Positions 36,641 to 46,144 of a stretch of DNA of 64,000 bases are shown here, one piece after another (the first letter of the stretch is position 1; each line of letters opens with the position of its first letter). The notes beneath the pieces are model-generated. The model was not told the origin of the DNA and did not search any database. It saw only the letters and a list, made by a program, of their open reading frames with translations. Source of the DNA: an uncultured Alsobacter sp. (GTDB lineage: Bacteria > Pseudomonadota > Alphaproteobacteria > Rhizobiales > Beijerinckiaceae); NCBI RefSeq assembly GCF_945952055.1, contig NZ_CAMFHB010000025.1, positions 1 through 64,000 on the forward strand, written 5' to 3'. The position numbers and the translations under genes are program-made.

Positions 36641-38173
36641 TCAGCCCGCCACTTCCGCTTCGCGCAGGTCGAGCAGGGTGTCGGAGCGCGGCTTCCAGAC
36701 GAGGCGCTTGTTGACCGCGTAGATCGACGGCGCCTGGAAGAGCGGCAGATGCGGCGCCTCCTCCTTGATGAGCTGGCCGGCCTTCTTGTAGATCGCCTTG
36801 CGCTCGTTCAGGTCGAGGGTGGACCGGCCCTTCACCAGCAGCTCGTCGAGCTCCTTGTTGGAGAAGTAGCTCTGGTACATGCCGGTCGTCAGGATCGGGT
36901 ACCAGATGAGGTCCGGGTCGTTGCCGCTCCAGCCCGGATAGATGAGGCCCTCGCGGCCCTTCTTCTCAGACACCTGCGCCCACACGCCGGGTTCCAGGAA
37001 GTTGGGGTTCACCTTGATGCCGACCCGGGCCAGGTAGCCCATGGTGGCCTCCATGATCTCCTTGTCCTTCAGGTAGTAGAACTGGCGCGAGGTGAGCGGG
37101 ATCTCGAAGCCGTTCGGGAACCCGGCCTCCGCCAGCAGCGCCTTCGCCTTGGCGGGATCATACGGATAGGGCTTCAGGTCGGGGTCGTAGCCCAGCGCGG
37201 AGGTGGGCAGCGTGACGGCGATGCGCTTGCCCATGCCGCCGAGGATCGTCTTCTGGATCGTGTCGACGTCGACGGCGTAGTTGATGGCCTGGCGCACGCG
37301 CTTGTCCTGCAGCGGCGTGGCTTTCAGCGTGTCGAAGGCGAAGAAGAAGAAGAAGAAGTCGGAGTCTTGGACGATGGTCTTCGTCTCGCCGCGGTTCAGG
37401 CCGGGCACGTCCTCGGGGGGCACGTCGCTGATGAGGTCCACGCCCTCGCTCTTGATCTCGGCGATGGCGGTGCGGCGCTCCTTGATGGGGCGGAACGTGA
37501 TCTTGTCGAGCTTGGGCTTGCCGCCCCAGTAGTCCGGGTTGGCCTCGACCACGACGCGGTCGTCCTTCACCCATTCGACGAGCCGGAAGGGGCCGGTGCC
37601 GACGGCCTTCTTGGCGATCGCCTCGCCATTGGACTCGGCCGCGTATTTCGGCGGCACGATGAGCGAGGCGAACGACGCCGTGTAGAGCGAGTACAGCATG
37701 GTCGGGAACGGCGCGGCCGTCTTGAAGTCGACCGTGAACGGATCGACCACCTCGACCTTCGTGATCGCCGCGATGCGGGAGCGGTAGGGCGCGGCGAACT
37801 TCGGGTCGAGCGCCCGGTCGAAGGTGAATTTCACCGCCTCGGCGTTGAACTCCTCGCCGTTGTGGAACTTGACGCCCTGGCGCAGCACGAAACGCCAGGT
37901 CATCGGGTCGGGGTTGGACCAGGAGAGGGCGAGCCGCGGCCCGAACGTCCCGTCGAGATTGAGGTGCACCAGCGAGTCGTAGAGGTGCCCGAGGATGTTG
38001 GCCGTCTGGAAGTTCGAGTGCTTGGCCGGGTCCATCGTGTAGGCGTCGCTCGACTGCGCCACGATGATCGACTTGCCGCGCGCCGCGGCCTGGCCGAAGG
38101 CAGGCCCCACCATCGGAAGCATCGCCGTGCCCATGGCCAGCGCATTGAACCCACGTCGCGTCACTGCGGTCAC
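36641..38173 (-). CDS. ABC transporter substrate-binding protein (family 5, Dpp/Opp type)
   Basis: This 510-residue periplasmic binding protein starts at GTG 38173, preceded by GGAGG at the right spacing. The N-terminus TRRGFNALAMGTAMLP looks like a Tat or Sec signal cut near AFGQ. Family 5 landmarks are TWRFVLRQGVKFHNGEEF, VGTGPFRLVEWVKDD and NPDYWGGKPKLDKITFRPI. It is the only binding protein near the Dpp-type permease/ATPase operon, which lacks one, so it is the presumed partner although in a separate transcript. A run of six Phe (TTC codons over 37340-37357) sits in DSD-F6-AFDTLK. Confidence 0.92.
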   Translation of the reverse strand: MTAVTRRGFNALAMGTAMLPMVGPAFGQAAARGKSIIVAQSSDAYTMDPAKHSNFQTANILGHLYDSLVHLNLDGTFGPRLALSWSNPDPMTWRFVLRQGVKFHNGEEFNAEAVKFTFDRALDPKFAAPYRSRIAAITKVEVVDPFTVDFKTAAPFPTMLYSLYTASFASLIVPPKYAAESNGEAIAKKAVGTGPFRLVEWVKDDRVVVEANPDYWGGKPKLDKITFRPIKERRTAIAEIKSEGVDLISDVPPEDVPGLNRGETKTIVQDSDFFFFFFAFDTLKATPLQDKRVRQAINYAVDVDTIQKTILGGMGKRIAVTLPTSALGYDPDLKPYPYDPAKAKALLAEAGFPNGFEIPLTSRQFYYLKDKEIMEATMGYLARVGIKVNPNFLEPGVWAQVSEKKGREGLIYPGWSGNDPDLIWYPILTTGMYQSYFSNKELDELLVKGRSTLDLNERKAIYKKAGQLIKEEAPHLPLFQAPSIYAVNKRLVWKPRSDTLLDLREAEVAG

Positions 38174-38370
38174 GTCTCGTTCCTCCGTCGTGCCCAGAAC
38201 ATCTGCAACCGGCATGGTCTGCCTGGAGCGCGTCGCGCCAGCCTAGCTGCAGACGCGCCGCAGGCAAGTGGCTTGCCGGCCGCAACCGCCGTCAGCAGGT
38301 TTCATGCCAAGCCTCTGTCCACACACGACAAACCCATCACCAGGGCGCGTGACGCGGTCTGCGGGAGGGA

Positions 38371-39939
38371 TCATTGCCGCTCGCGTGACCAGGGGAATGT
38401 CCAGGTTTCCGTCAGCGCGCGCTGGCCCGACCGCAGGTAGAGCCGAATGTCGCTGGTCTCGCCCTCGCCCAGCTGCACGTCGAGCGCGACGCGGAAGCCC
38501 TCGGTGACGACGTTGGGCATCAGCGAGGTGCGCAGGATCTTGCCGGCCGACAGCGAGGGCACGGCTTCCACCCGGTCGGGTTCGCGCAGGAAATAGGCGA
38601 GGTCCCCGCCCACGAAGTCCACGAGGAAGCGACGGATGTCGGGTCGTCCCGGTCCGCGGGCGCCGGAGGCGCGGGCCGTGGCCTGGAAGGTCGCGCGCAC
38701 GCGGCCACCCGTGTGCAGGTCCGCCCCGTCGCCGATCGAGCGGATGCGGTAGGCGAGGCGGGTTTCCTTGGCCTGCGGCAGCAGGCTCGCCGGGGTCCAG
38801 AAGGCGACGATGTTGTCGCCCGTCTCGTCAGGCCCGGGCAGTTCGACGAGCTCGACCCTGCCCTCCCCCCAGTCGCCCGTGGGCTCGACCCAGTAGCTCG
38901 GACGCAGGTCGTAGCGGGCCTCCAGGTCCTCGTAGCGGGTGAAGCTCCGGTCGCGCTGCATGAGGCCGAAGCCGCGCGGGGTCTTGCCCGCGAAGCTCGT
39001 GATGCGGGGCGCGATCGGGTTGCGCAGCGGGCGCCAGATCCACTCGCCGGTGCCCGAATGCAGGAGCAGCCCATCGCTGTCGTGGACCTCGGGCCGGAAC
39101 TCGTCGGCGATGCGCCGGTCGTTCTCGCTGACGTAGAACATGGAGGTGAGCGGCGCGATGCCGAGCCGCTCGATGGGCCGGCGCGGGTAGAGCCGCGCCT
39201 CCACCTCGACCCCGGTGGCGGCGCCAGGCCAGATCGTGAACTTGTAGGCGCCCGTCAGGGCCTCGCCCTCCAGCAGGGCATAGAGGGTGATGCGCTCCTC
39301 GCCCATGGGCGGATCCTCCACCCAGAAGGCGGTGAAGGCCGGAAACTCCTCGCCGGGCTGGCCCGAGCCGACGGCGATGCCCCGGGCCGACAGGCCGTAG
39401 CGCTGGTCGCGGGACAGGAAGCGGAAATAGCTGGCGCCGAGAAACACCGCGAGTTCGTCGAGGATGCCGGGGTCGTTCAGCGCGAAATGCAGCCGCAGCC
39501 CGGCAAAGCCCATTTCGCGCGGCAGCGGGTCTGCGATCTTGTTGCGGCCGTAGTCGAACATCTCCTTCTCGAAGGCGACCGGCGTGGCGCGCCCCTCGCG
39601 CACCACCAGCACCGTCACGGGCCGGGGATAGAGGAACCCCGGATGGAAGAGCTGCATGCGGAAGCGCCCGGTGAGCAGCGCCGCGTCGGGCCGGAAGCGG
39701 ATGTCGCGCCAGGCGTCGTAGTCCAGGGCCTTGAGCGCATCGGGGATCCGTGCGGCCGGGGGCTTCACCGGCTCGCCCGACCGGCGCTCGGCGAGCGCCG
39801 CCAGCGCGTCGAAGGTGAAGAGCCCACCCGACAGCATGTCGTCGTGCGGGGCGGGCGGGGTCTGCGCCGCCGCCGCGCCGGCCACCGCCGCCCCCGTCAT
39901 TCCCAGGAGCACGGTTCGTCGCGTGAGGGGCTCGCCCAT
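38371..39939 (-). CDS. opgD: Periplasmic glucan biosynthesis protein (OpgG/OpgD, MdoG family)
   Basis: This 522-residue protein has a twin-arginine signal ([20 protein letters not shown], cut near AAAQ). The MdoG domain covers most of the length: [49 protein letters not shown] and the C-terminal immunoglobulin-like part. It acts on osmoregulated periplasmic beta-glucans (branching or chain processing). A Tat signal favours OpgD over OpgG. ATG 39939 is preceded by GGAGACC. It is divergent from rimO. No glucan synthase (opgH) is in the window. Confidence 0.9.
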   Translation of the reverse strand: MGEPLTRRTVLLGMTGAAVAGAAAAQTPPAPHDDMLSGGLFTFDALAALAERRSGEPVKPPAARIPDALKALDYDAWRDIRFRPDAALLTGRFRMQLFHPGFLYPRPVTVLVVREGRATPVAFEKEMFDYGRNKIADPLPREMGFAGLRLHFALNDPGILDELAVFLGASYFRFLSRDQRYGLSARGIAVGSGQPGEEFPAFTAFWVEDPPMGEERITLYALLEGEALTGAYKFTIWPGAATGVEVEARLYPRRPIERLGIAPLTSMFYVSENDRRIADEFRPEVHDSDGLLLHSGTGEWIWRPLRNPIAPRITSFAGKTPRGFGLMQRDRSFTRYEDLEARYDLRPSYWVEPTGDWGEGRVELVELPGPDETGDNIVAFWTPASLLPQAKETRLAYRIRSIGDGADLHTGGRVRATFQATARASGARGPGRPDIRRFLVDFVGGDLAYFLREPDRVEAVPSLSAGKILRTSLMPNVVTEGFRVALDVQLGEGETSDIRLYLRSGQRALTETWTFPWSRERQ

Positions 39940-40042
39940 TCCAGGTCTCCGACGGTTGAGGGAACTTTTCGCCAACGCGCCGCTCCCGCTCACCGTTCCA
40001 TCCGCAACGACCCTGCCGTTTACGCGGAGAGGGCGGCGCGCT

Positions 40043-41392
40043 ATGAGCACGCCTTCCCTCGTCCGAGCGCCCGCAATGACCGCCCAGCCCAAGATCTCCT
40101 TCGTGTCCCTCGGTTGCCCCAAGGCGCTCGTCGACAGCGAACGGATCATCACGCGCCTGCGGGCGGAGGGATACGAGCTCGTCAAGTCGCACCAGGGCGC
40201 CGACGCCGTCATCGTCAACACCTGCGGGTTCCTCGACAGCGCCAAGGCGGAGTCGCTGTCGGCGATCGGCGAGGCGCTGGCCGAAAACGGCAAGGTGATC
40301 GTGACCGGCTGCATGGGCGCCGAGCCCGAGCAGATCCGGGACGCCTTCCCCAACGTGCTGGCGATCACCGGTCCGCAGGCCTACGAAAGCGTGATGGGCG
40401 CGGTGCACGAGGCGGTGCCGCCGGCGCACGACCCGTTCCTCGACCTCGTGCCGCCGCAGGGCGTGAAGCTCACGCCGCGCCACTACGCCTACCTGAAGAT
40501 TTCGGAAGGCTGCAACAACCGCTGCACCTTCTGCATCATCCCCAAGCTGCGCGGCGACCTGGTGTCGCGCCCCGCCTCGGACGTGCTTCGCGAGGCCGAG
40601 AAGCTCGTCGCCGCCGGCGTGAAGGAACTGCTCGTGGTGTCGCAGGACACCTCCGCCTACGGCGTCGACATCAAGTACGCGACGTCGACCTGGCAGGACC
40701 GCGAGGTCCGGGCGCGGTTCCTCGACCTCTCGCGCGAGCTGGGCACGCTGGGTGCCTGGGTGCGGCTCCACTACGTCTATCCCTACCCCCACGTGGACGA
40801 GGTCATCGGCCTGATGGCGGACGGCGTGGTGCTGCCCTATCTCGACATCCCCTTCCAGCATTCCTCGCCGAAGGTGCTGAAGGCCATGCGCAGGCCAGCC
40901 GCCACAGAGAAGACGGCCGAGCGCATCCGCAAGTGGCGCGAGACCTGCCCGGACCTCGCCATCCGCTCGACCTTCATCGTCGGCTTCCCCGGCGAGACGG
41001 ACGAGGACTTCGAGGAGCTGCTCGACTGGCTGCGCGAGACGAAGCTCGAGCGCGTCGGCTGCTTCAAGTACGAGCCGGTGCGCGGCGCGACCGCCAACGA
41101 CCTCGGCCTCCCGGCCGTGCCGGACGAGGTGAAGCAGTCGCGCTGGGAGCGCTTCATGGCCACCCAGCAGGCAATCAGCGCCAAGCGCCTCGCCTCCCGC
41201 GTCGGCAAGCGCATCAAGGTGATCATCGACGAGCCGGGCCCCACCGTCTCGAAGGGCCGCTCCCAATGGGACGCGCCCGAGATCGACGGCAACGTCTACG
41301 TCGCCAGCCGCCGCCCGCTGCGGATCGGCGACATCGTGTCGGTGAAGGTCGAGCGGGCTGACGCCTACGACCTGCATGGGGTGGCGGTGTAG
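40043..41392 (+). CDS. rimO: Ribosomal protein S12 methylthiotransferase
   Basis: This 449-residue radical SAM enzyme attaches a methylthio group to an Asp of ribosomal protein S12. The N-terminal cluster domain has Cys in [22 protein letters not shown] and TGCMGA. The radical SAM motif is [13 protein letters not shown] (CxxxCxxC), followed by a TRAM domain at the C-terminus. ATG 40043 has GGAGAGGG upstream; ATG 40076 is the alternative. It is divergent from opgD. Confidence 0.96.
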   Translation: MSTPSLVRAPAMTAQPKISFVSLGCPKALVDSERIITRLRAEGYELVKSHQGADAVIVNTCGFLDSAKAESLSAIGEALAENGKVIVTGCMGAEPEQIRDAFPNVLAITGPQAYESVMGAVHEAVPPAHDPFLDLVPPQGVKLTPRHYAYLKISEGCNNRCTFCIIPKLRGDLVSRPASDVLREAEKLVAAGVKELLVVSQDTSAYGVDIKYATSTWQDREVRARFLDLSRELGTLGAWVRLHYVYPYPHVDEVIGLMADGVVLPYLDIPFQHSSPKVLKAMRRPAATEKTAERIRKWRETCPDLAIRSTFIVGFPGETDEDFEELLDWLRETKLERVGCFKYEPVRGATANDLGLPAVPDEVKQSRWERFMATQQAISAKRLASRVGKRIKVIIDEPGPTVSKGRSQWDAPEIDGNVYVASRRPLRIGDIVSVKVERADAYDLHGVAV

Positions 41393-41422
41393 TTCACCGG
41401 CTTGCGTCCCCATCTTCTCCTC

Positions 41423-41540
41423 GGCGTCTTGGCCGAGCTTGTCCCGGCCATCCACGACTTTGCAATGGTCGTGAAGTCGTGAGTGGTCGCGAAGTCTTGG
41501 GTCCCCGGGCCAAGACCGGGGATGACGGTGGAGGGGTGGC
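41423..41540. repeat. Dispersed intergenic inverted repeat, copy 2
   Basis: It begins about 30 bp after the rimO stop and carries CCGGCCATCCACGACTTTG, then AAGTCTTGGGTCCCCGGGCC and ATGACGGTGGAGGGGTGGC, as in the other copies. Confidence 0.7.
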
Positions 41541-41586
41541 AATAGGTGCCCTTGCCTGATCGCCCCGTCAGGCACACCTTCTGTCC

Positions 41587-42957
41587 ATGTCCGCTCCGCT
41601 CGCCGCGCCGCTACTCGTTCCGCCACGGCCCGTTCCGCCGCGGGCGCCCCTGTCGCCGTTGAAGATGGCCTTCACGCTGGGACGCAACGTCCTGTCCGTG
41701 TGGGGCGAGGAATCCTACAGGCGGGAGATCGTGTCCTCGCCCTTCTTCGGCGTGACGAGCTTCACGCTGAACGATCCCGAGGCCATCCGCCACGTCTTCG
41801 TGGACAACCACGAGGCCTATGTCCGGACCTCGATCACGCGGCGCATGCTGAAGCCGATGCTGGGACGCGGGCTGTTCCTGGCCGAGGGCGAGGACTGGCG
41901 CCACCAGCGCCGGGCCCTGGCACCCGCCTTCACGCCGCGCGCGATGGACCCGCTGCGGCCGCTGATGACCCGGATCGCGCAGGAACGGCTCGACCAGCTG
42001 GCCCGCCGGACCGGCCGGCCGATCGACCTCTTCGAGCAGACCCAGCGCCTCACCCTCGAGATCGCCGGCCGGACCATGTTCTCCATGGAGATGACGGACC
42101 GGGCCGAGCGCATGAGGGCGCTGGTCGACGGCTATGCGGCGCGGGTCGGCCCTTCCGTGTTCGACCTCGTCCTGCCTGCGAACATGCCCAACCCGACCGA
42201 CCTGCGGCGGGGCATGGCGGCGAACCGCTTCAAGGCCTTCATCGAGGAGATGATCGCGGAGCGCGCGGCGGCCGGACCGGCGCCCGACGTGGCGCGCGAC
42301 CTCTGCGACCTGCTCCTGGCGGCACGGGACCCGCGCGACGGCTCGCCCTTCGACAAGGAGATGCTGCGCGACCAGGTGTCGACGATGATCCTGGCCGGGC
42401 ACGAGACCACGGCAGTCGCCCTGTTCTGGACGCTGCTGCTGCTGTCGCTGTCGCCTGGGCACCAGGAGGAGGCGGCGGCCGAGGCGGTCGCATGGTCGGG
42501 GGACGACGGGACGCCCCTGCCCGCGCAGCTTCCCGTGATCCATGCCGTGGCCAGCGAGGCCATGCGGCTCTATCCGCCGGCCTTCCTCGTCACCCGGGTT
42601 GCCACCAAGCCCGACCGGATCGGGGCGCACGCGGTGTCGCCGGGCGACATGATCAACGTCTCGCCCTGGCTGCTCCACCGGCAGGAGCGGCTGTGGGCCG
42701 ATCCCCACGCCTTCGACCCGCGGCGCTTCATGCCCGGCGCGCCGCCCATCGATCGCCTCGTCTACCTGCCCTTCGGCATTGGTCCGCGCATCTGCATCGG
42801 CGCGCATTTCGCCACCACGGAGCTCGTCCTCGTGCTGGCCGAATGGCTGAAACGCTTCCGGGTGGAAAGGACCGACGACCGGCCCGTGATGCCGGTCGGC
42901 ACCGTGACCCTGCGTCCCGACCACCTGGCCCGGTTCCGGCTGCACGCCAGGATGTGA
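41587..42957 (+). CDS. Cytochrome P450
   Basis: This 456-residue soluble bacterial P450 has the I-helix oxygen motif AGHETTAVALFW, EAMRLYPPA (ExxR), the meander region FDPRRFMPG and the heme loop FGIGPRICIGAHFA with the ligand Cys. No ferredoxin or reductase gene is adjacent, so redox partners must come from elsewhere. The substrate cannot be read from the sequence; the pattern resembles CYP1xx-type fatty-acid or terpenoid hydroxylases only in a general way. It is convergent with the BMP operon, sharing a hairpin at its stop. Confidence 0.93.
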   Translation: MSAPLAAPLLVPPRPVPPRAPLSPLKMAFTLGRNVLSVWGEESYRREIVSSPFFGVTSFTLNDPEAIRHVFVDNHEAYVRTSITRRMLKPMLGRGLFLAEGEDWRHQRRALAPAFTPRAMDPLRPLMTRIAQERLDQLARRTGRPIDLFEQTQRLTLEIAGRTMFSMEMTDRAERMRALVDGYAARVGPSVFDLVLPANMPNPTDLRRGMAANRFKAFIEEMIAERAAAGPAPDVARDLCDLLLAARDPRDGSPFDKEMLRDQVSTMILAGHETTAVALFWTLLLLSLSPGHQEEAAAEAVAWSGDDGTPLPAQLPVIHAVASEAMRLYPPAFLVTRVATKPDRIGAHAVSPGDMINVSPWLLHRQERLWADPHAFDPRRFMPGAPPIDRLVYLPFGIGPRICIGAHFATTELVLVLAEWLKRFRVERTDDRPVMPVGTVTLRPDHLARFRLHARM

Positions 42958-42980
42958 AAAGGGCGGCCTCGCGGCCGCCC
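42957..42980 (-). terminator. Rho-independent terminator between P450 and BMP genes
   Basis: GGGCGGCC (42961-42968), loop TCGC, GGCCGCCC (42973-42980). On the minus strand it is followed by TTTT (42960-42957). It ends the BMP operon and may also act weakly on the convergent P450 transcript. Confidence 0.8.
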
Positions 42981-43006
42981 TTCCGTCAGTGGGTTCGCTG
43001 CCTGCC

Positions 43007-44089
43007 TTACTTCGGCAGCTGGTCGTCGATGCCCTTCACGTAGAAGGCCATGCCCAGCACCTGCTCGTCGGAGAGCGCGCCCTTGCCCTTGCACTCGATC
43101 TCCTTGCCGTCCTGGCCGTAGACCGGGCACTTGAAGGGGTTCAGCGCGCCGGACTTGATGTCGGCGGTGGTCTTGGTGGCCATCGCCTTCACTTCGTCGG
43201 GCATGTTGGTGAAGGGGGCCATGTTGACCATGTTGGCGTCGAAGCCGCCCCAGGTGTCCTCGGACTTCCAGCTGCCGTCCAGCGCCGCCTTCACGCGGGC
43301 GATGTAGTAGTCGTTCCAGTTGTCGACAATGGAGGTCAGCGTCGCCTTCTGGGCGAAGCGGATCATGTCGGACGCCTGGCCGAACGCGAACTTGCCGCGG
43401 GCCTCGGCCTGCTGCAGCGGGGCCGGGCTGTCGGTGTGCTGGGAGATGATGTCGGCGCCCTGGTCGAGCAGCGCCTTGGCGGCGTCGGCTTCCTTGCCCG
43501 GGTCGAACCACGTGTTGGCCCAGACGATCTTGACCTTGATGTTCGGGTTGACCGACTGCGCGCCCAGCATGAAGGCGTTGATGCCGGACACGACCTCGGG
43601 GATCGGGAAGGACGCGACGTAGCCGATCACGTTCGACTTCGTCATCTTGCCGGCGATCTGCCCGATCACGTAGCGGCCTTCATGGAACTTGGCCGAGTAG
43701 GTGGCGAGGTTCTTCTCGCGCTTGTAGCCCGTGGCGTGCTCGAAATAGACGTTCGGGTACTTCTTCGCGACCTTCACCGTCGGGTCCATGAAGCCGAAGG
43801 AGGTGGTGAAGATGAGCTTGTGCCCGGTGCGGGCCAGCTGCTCGATCGAGCGCTCGCTGTCGGCCTCCGGCACGTTCTCCAGGAAGGTCGTGGTGACCTT
43901 GTCGCCCAGCGCCTTCTCGACGGCGAGGCGGCCCTGGTTGTGCTGGTAGCTGTAGCCGAAGTCCCCGACCGGACCGACATAGATGAAGCCGACCTTCATC
44001 TTCTCCTGGGCCGAGGCGGAGCCCGCGGCCGCGGCGCCGAGCCCGGCCGCGAGCGCGGCCGCGGCGGCAGCCTTGAACATCTGACGCAT
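43007..44089 (-). CDS. BMP-family ABC transporter substrate-binding protein
   Basis: This 360-residue protein has a signal peptide cut near ASAQE (about residue 28), then the Bmp/PnrA fold: VGFIYVGPVGDFGYSYQHNQGR, FTTSFGFMDPTVKVAKKYPN, VIGYVASFPIPEVVSGINAF and DIISQHTDSPAP. PnrA-type proteins bind purine nucleosides. ATG 44089 is preceded by GGAGACAAGGG. It is the last gene of the BMP importer operon and is followed by a terminator. Confidence 0.93.
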   Translation of the reverse strand: MRQMFKAAAAAALAAGLGAAAAGSASAQEKMKVGFIYVGPVGDFGYSYQHNQGRLAVEKALGDKVTTTFLENVPEADSERSIEQLARTGHKLIFTTSFGFMDPTVKVAKKYPNVYFEHATGYKREKNLATYSAKFHEGRYVIGQIAGKMTKSNVIGYVASFPIPEVVSGINAFMLGAQSVNPNIKVKIVWANTWFDPGKEADAAKALLDQGADIISQHTDSPAPLQQAEARGKFAFGQASDMIRFAQKATLTSIVDNWNDYYIARVKAALDGSWKSEDTWGGFDANMVNMAPFTNMPDEVKAMATKTTADIKSGALNPFKCPVYGQDGKEIECKGKGALSDEQVLGMAFYVKGIDDQLPK

Positions 44090-44166
44090 CCCTTGTCTCC
44101 AATCCGGGTCGTTTTGTCTCGACGCGACCGTGCCCGAGCCGGCCTGCTGCGACAAATGATACCAAA

Positions 44167-45078
44167 TCAGCGGTCGGGAACGAAAGGTGCACCAAGCGAT
44201 CCGGGGGCCGTCGCGGACCGCCTTCCCACAGACATGACGACGAGCGCGACGATGGTCGCCACGTAGGGAAAGGCCGAGAGCGCTTGCGACGGGATGCCGA
44301 GCGAGGCGGCCTGGGCGTGCAGCTGCAGGACGGTCGCCCCGCCGAAGAGGTAGGCGCCGAACAGCAGTCGCAACGGGCGCCAGGACGCGAACACCACCAA
44401 AGCCAGCGCGATCCAGCCGCGGCCCGCCGTCATGCCGGGGGACCAGAACGGCGTGTAGACGAGCGACAGGTAGGCCCCGGCGAGCCCGGCGCAGGCGCCT
44501 CCGAACAGGATCGCCGCCAGCCGGACCTTGAGCACCGGCAGGCCCAGCGCATGGGCCGAGGCGTGATTCTCGCCGATGGAGCGCAGGGTGAGACCGGCGC
44601 GGCTGCGGCCGAGGAACCACAGGGTGGCGAAGGCCAGCGCCAGCGAGAAGTAGACGAAGGGGTTCTCGCCGAAGAGCACGTGGCCGCCCGGCAGGTCCGT
44701 GAGCCCGGGGATGTACACCGGCGGGATCGCCTCGCGCTGCGTGCCGACGAAGCCCGCGCCGATCAGGCCCGAAAGACCCAGCCCCAGGATGGTGAGCGCC
44801 AGGCCCGAGGCGACCTGGTTGGTGGCGAGCCCCAGCACGAGCAACGCGAAGAGGCCCGAGAGCACGAGCCCGGCCGCGATCGCCGCCAGGATGCCGAGGA
44901 TGGTGGATCCCGACAGGATGGCGGCGGCGAAGCCGCAGGCCGCGCCCACCGCCATCATGCCCTCGATGCCGAGGTTGAGGACGCCGGCGCGCTCGACGAC
45001 GAGTTCGCCCATCGCGGCGATGAGGAGCGGCGTCGCGGCGGTGACCACGGTGATGAGGATGGCTTCCCAGACACCCAT
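44167..45078 (-). CDS. BMP-linked ABC transporter permease (second subunit)
   Basis: This 303-residue membrane protein of the branched-chain/ribose permease type starts with ITVVTAATPLLIAAMGELVVER and NLGIEGMMAVGA, the pattern of the smaller nucleoside-importer permease (YufQ/NupQ). It has eight to ten predicted helices. It starts 1 bp after the stop of the first permease. Confidence 0.93.
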   Translation of the reverse strand: MGVWEAILITVVTAATPLLIAAMGELVVERAGVLNLGIEGMMAVGAACGFAAAILSGSTILGILAAIAAGLVLSGLFALLVLGLATNQVASGLALTILGLGLSGLIGAGFVGTQREAIPPVYIPGLTDLPGGHVLFGENPFVYFSLALAFATLWFLGRSRAGLTLRSIGENHASAHALGLPVLKVRLAAILFGGACAGLAGAYLSLVYTPFWSPGMTAGRGWIALALVVFASWRPLRLLFGAYLFGGATVLQLHAQAASLGIPSQALSAFPYVATIVALVVMSVGRRSATAPGSLGAPFVPDR

Positions 45079-45079
45079 G

Positions 45080-46144
45080 TCAGCGCCCTCCCCCGACGAC
45101 GCGCACGCGGTAGGACACGAGCGCGTCGGCCGCCAGAACGCACATCAGCAGCACGCCCTGGAAGACGCGCGTGAGGTCGAGCGGCAGTTGCATGACGATC
45201 TGAGCGTTCTCGCCGCCGATGACGGTGAGCGCGACGACGAGCGCGCCGAACACCATGCCGGCCGGATGCAGGCGCCCGAGGAAGGCCACGGTGATCGCGG
45301 TGAAGCCGTAGCCCGGCGAGATGCCGGGCTTCAGCTGGTGGATCTGGCCGAAGACCTCGACGATGCCGGCGAGCCCGGCGCAGGCGCCGGAGATGCAGAA
45401 GGCGGCGATCACCATGCGGTCGGCGCTGAAGCCGGCGAAGCGCGCCGCCTTCGGGCTCTCGCCCGCGACCCGGATGCCGAAGCCGAAGAGCGTGCGCCGC
45501 ATGACGAACCAGGCCGCCAGCGCCACGAGGGGCGCGATCAGGATGCCGGCATGCAGCCGGTCGCCCTCGGCGATGTAGGGCAGCGTCCAGTCGAACGTCA
45601 CGGTCTGGGGAAAGTTGAACCCCTTGGGATCGCGCCAGGGGCCGCGCACGAGGTAGTCGAGGGTGAGCTCGGCCACGTAGACCAGCATCAGGCTCGTCAG
45701 GATCTCGCTGACGCCGAAGGCGACGCGCAGAAGGGCGGGGATCAGCGCGTAGAGGAGCCCGCCCAGCGCGCCCGCCACGAGGCCGGCAGCCAGCACCCAG
45801 GGGCCCGCGCCCGAGCCGTGCAGGGCCAGCGGCACCATGCTGCCCGTGAGCGCGCCGATGATGAACTGGCCCTCGGCGCCGATGTTCCACAGGCTGGCGC
45901 GGAAGCAGAAGGACAGGCCGACAGCGATGATGAGCAGCGGCGTCGCCTTGATGGCGAGCTCCTGCAGCGCCCAGCCCTGCGTCAGCGGCTCGACGAAGTA
46001 GACCTGCAGCGCCTGCAGCGGCGAGCGGCCCATGATGGCCACGATGATGCCGCCGATGAGGATGGCGGCGGCCACCGCGGCGACCGGTGAGAGCACGCGG
46101 GCGACGGGAGAGACGTCGCCGCGCGGGACGAGTTCAAGCCGCAT
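45080..46144 (-). CDS. BMP-linked ABC transporter permease (first subunit)
   Basis: This 354-residue membrane protein is of the YufP/NupP type: LAIKATPLLIIAVGLSFCFR, NIGAEGQFIIGAL, FGFGIRVAGESPKAARFAG and GLAGIVEVFGQIHQL. ATG 46144 overlaps the ATPase gene by 11 nt. Together with the other subunits it forms an importer most likely for nucleosides. Confidence 0.93.
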   Translation of the reverse strand: MRLELVPRGDVSPVARVLSPVAAVAAAILIGGIIVAIMGRSPLQALQVYFVEPLTQGWALQELAIKATPLLIIAVGLSFCFRASLWNIGAEGQFIIGALTGSMVPLALHGSGAGPWVLAAGLVAGALGGLLYALIPALLRVAFGVSEILTSLMLVYVAELTLDYLVRGPWRDPKGFNFPQTVTFDWTLPYIAEGDRLHAGILIAPLVALAAWFVMRRTLFGFGIRVAGESPKAARFAGFSADRMVIAAFCISGACAGLAGIVEVFGQIHQLKPGISPGYGFTAITVAFLGRLHPAGMVFGALVVALTVIGGENAQIVMQLPLDLTRVFQGVLLMCVLAADALVSYRVRVVGGGR

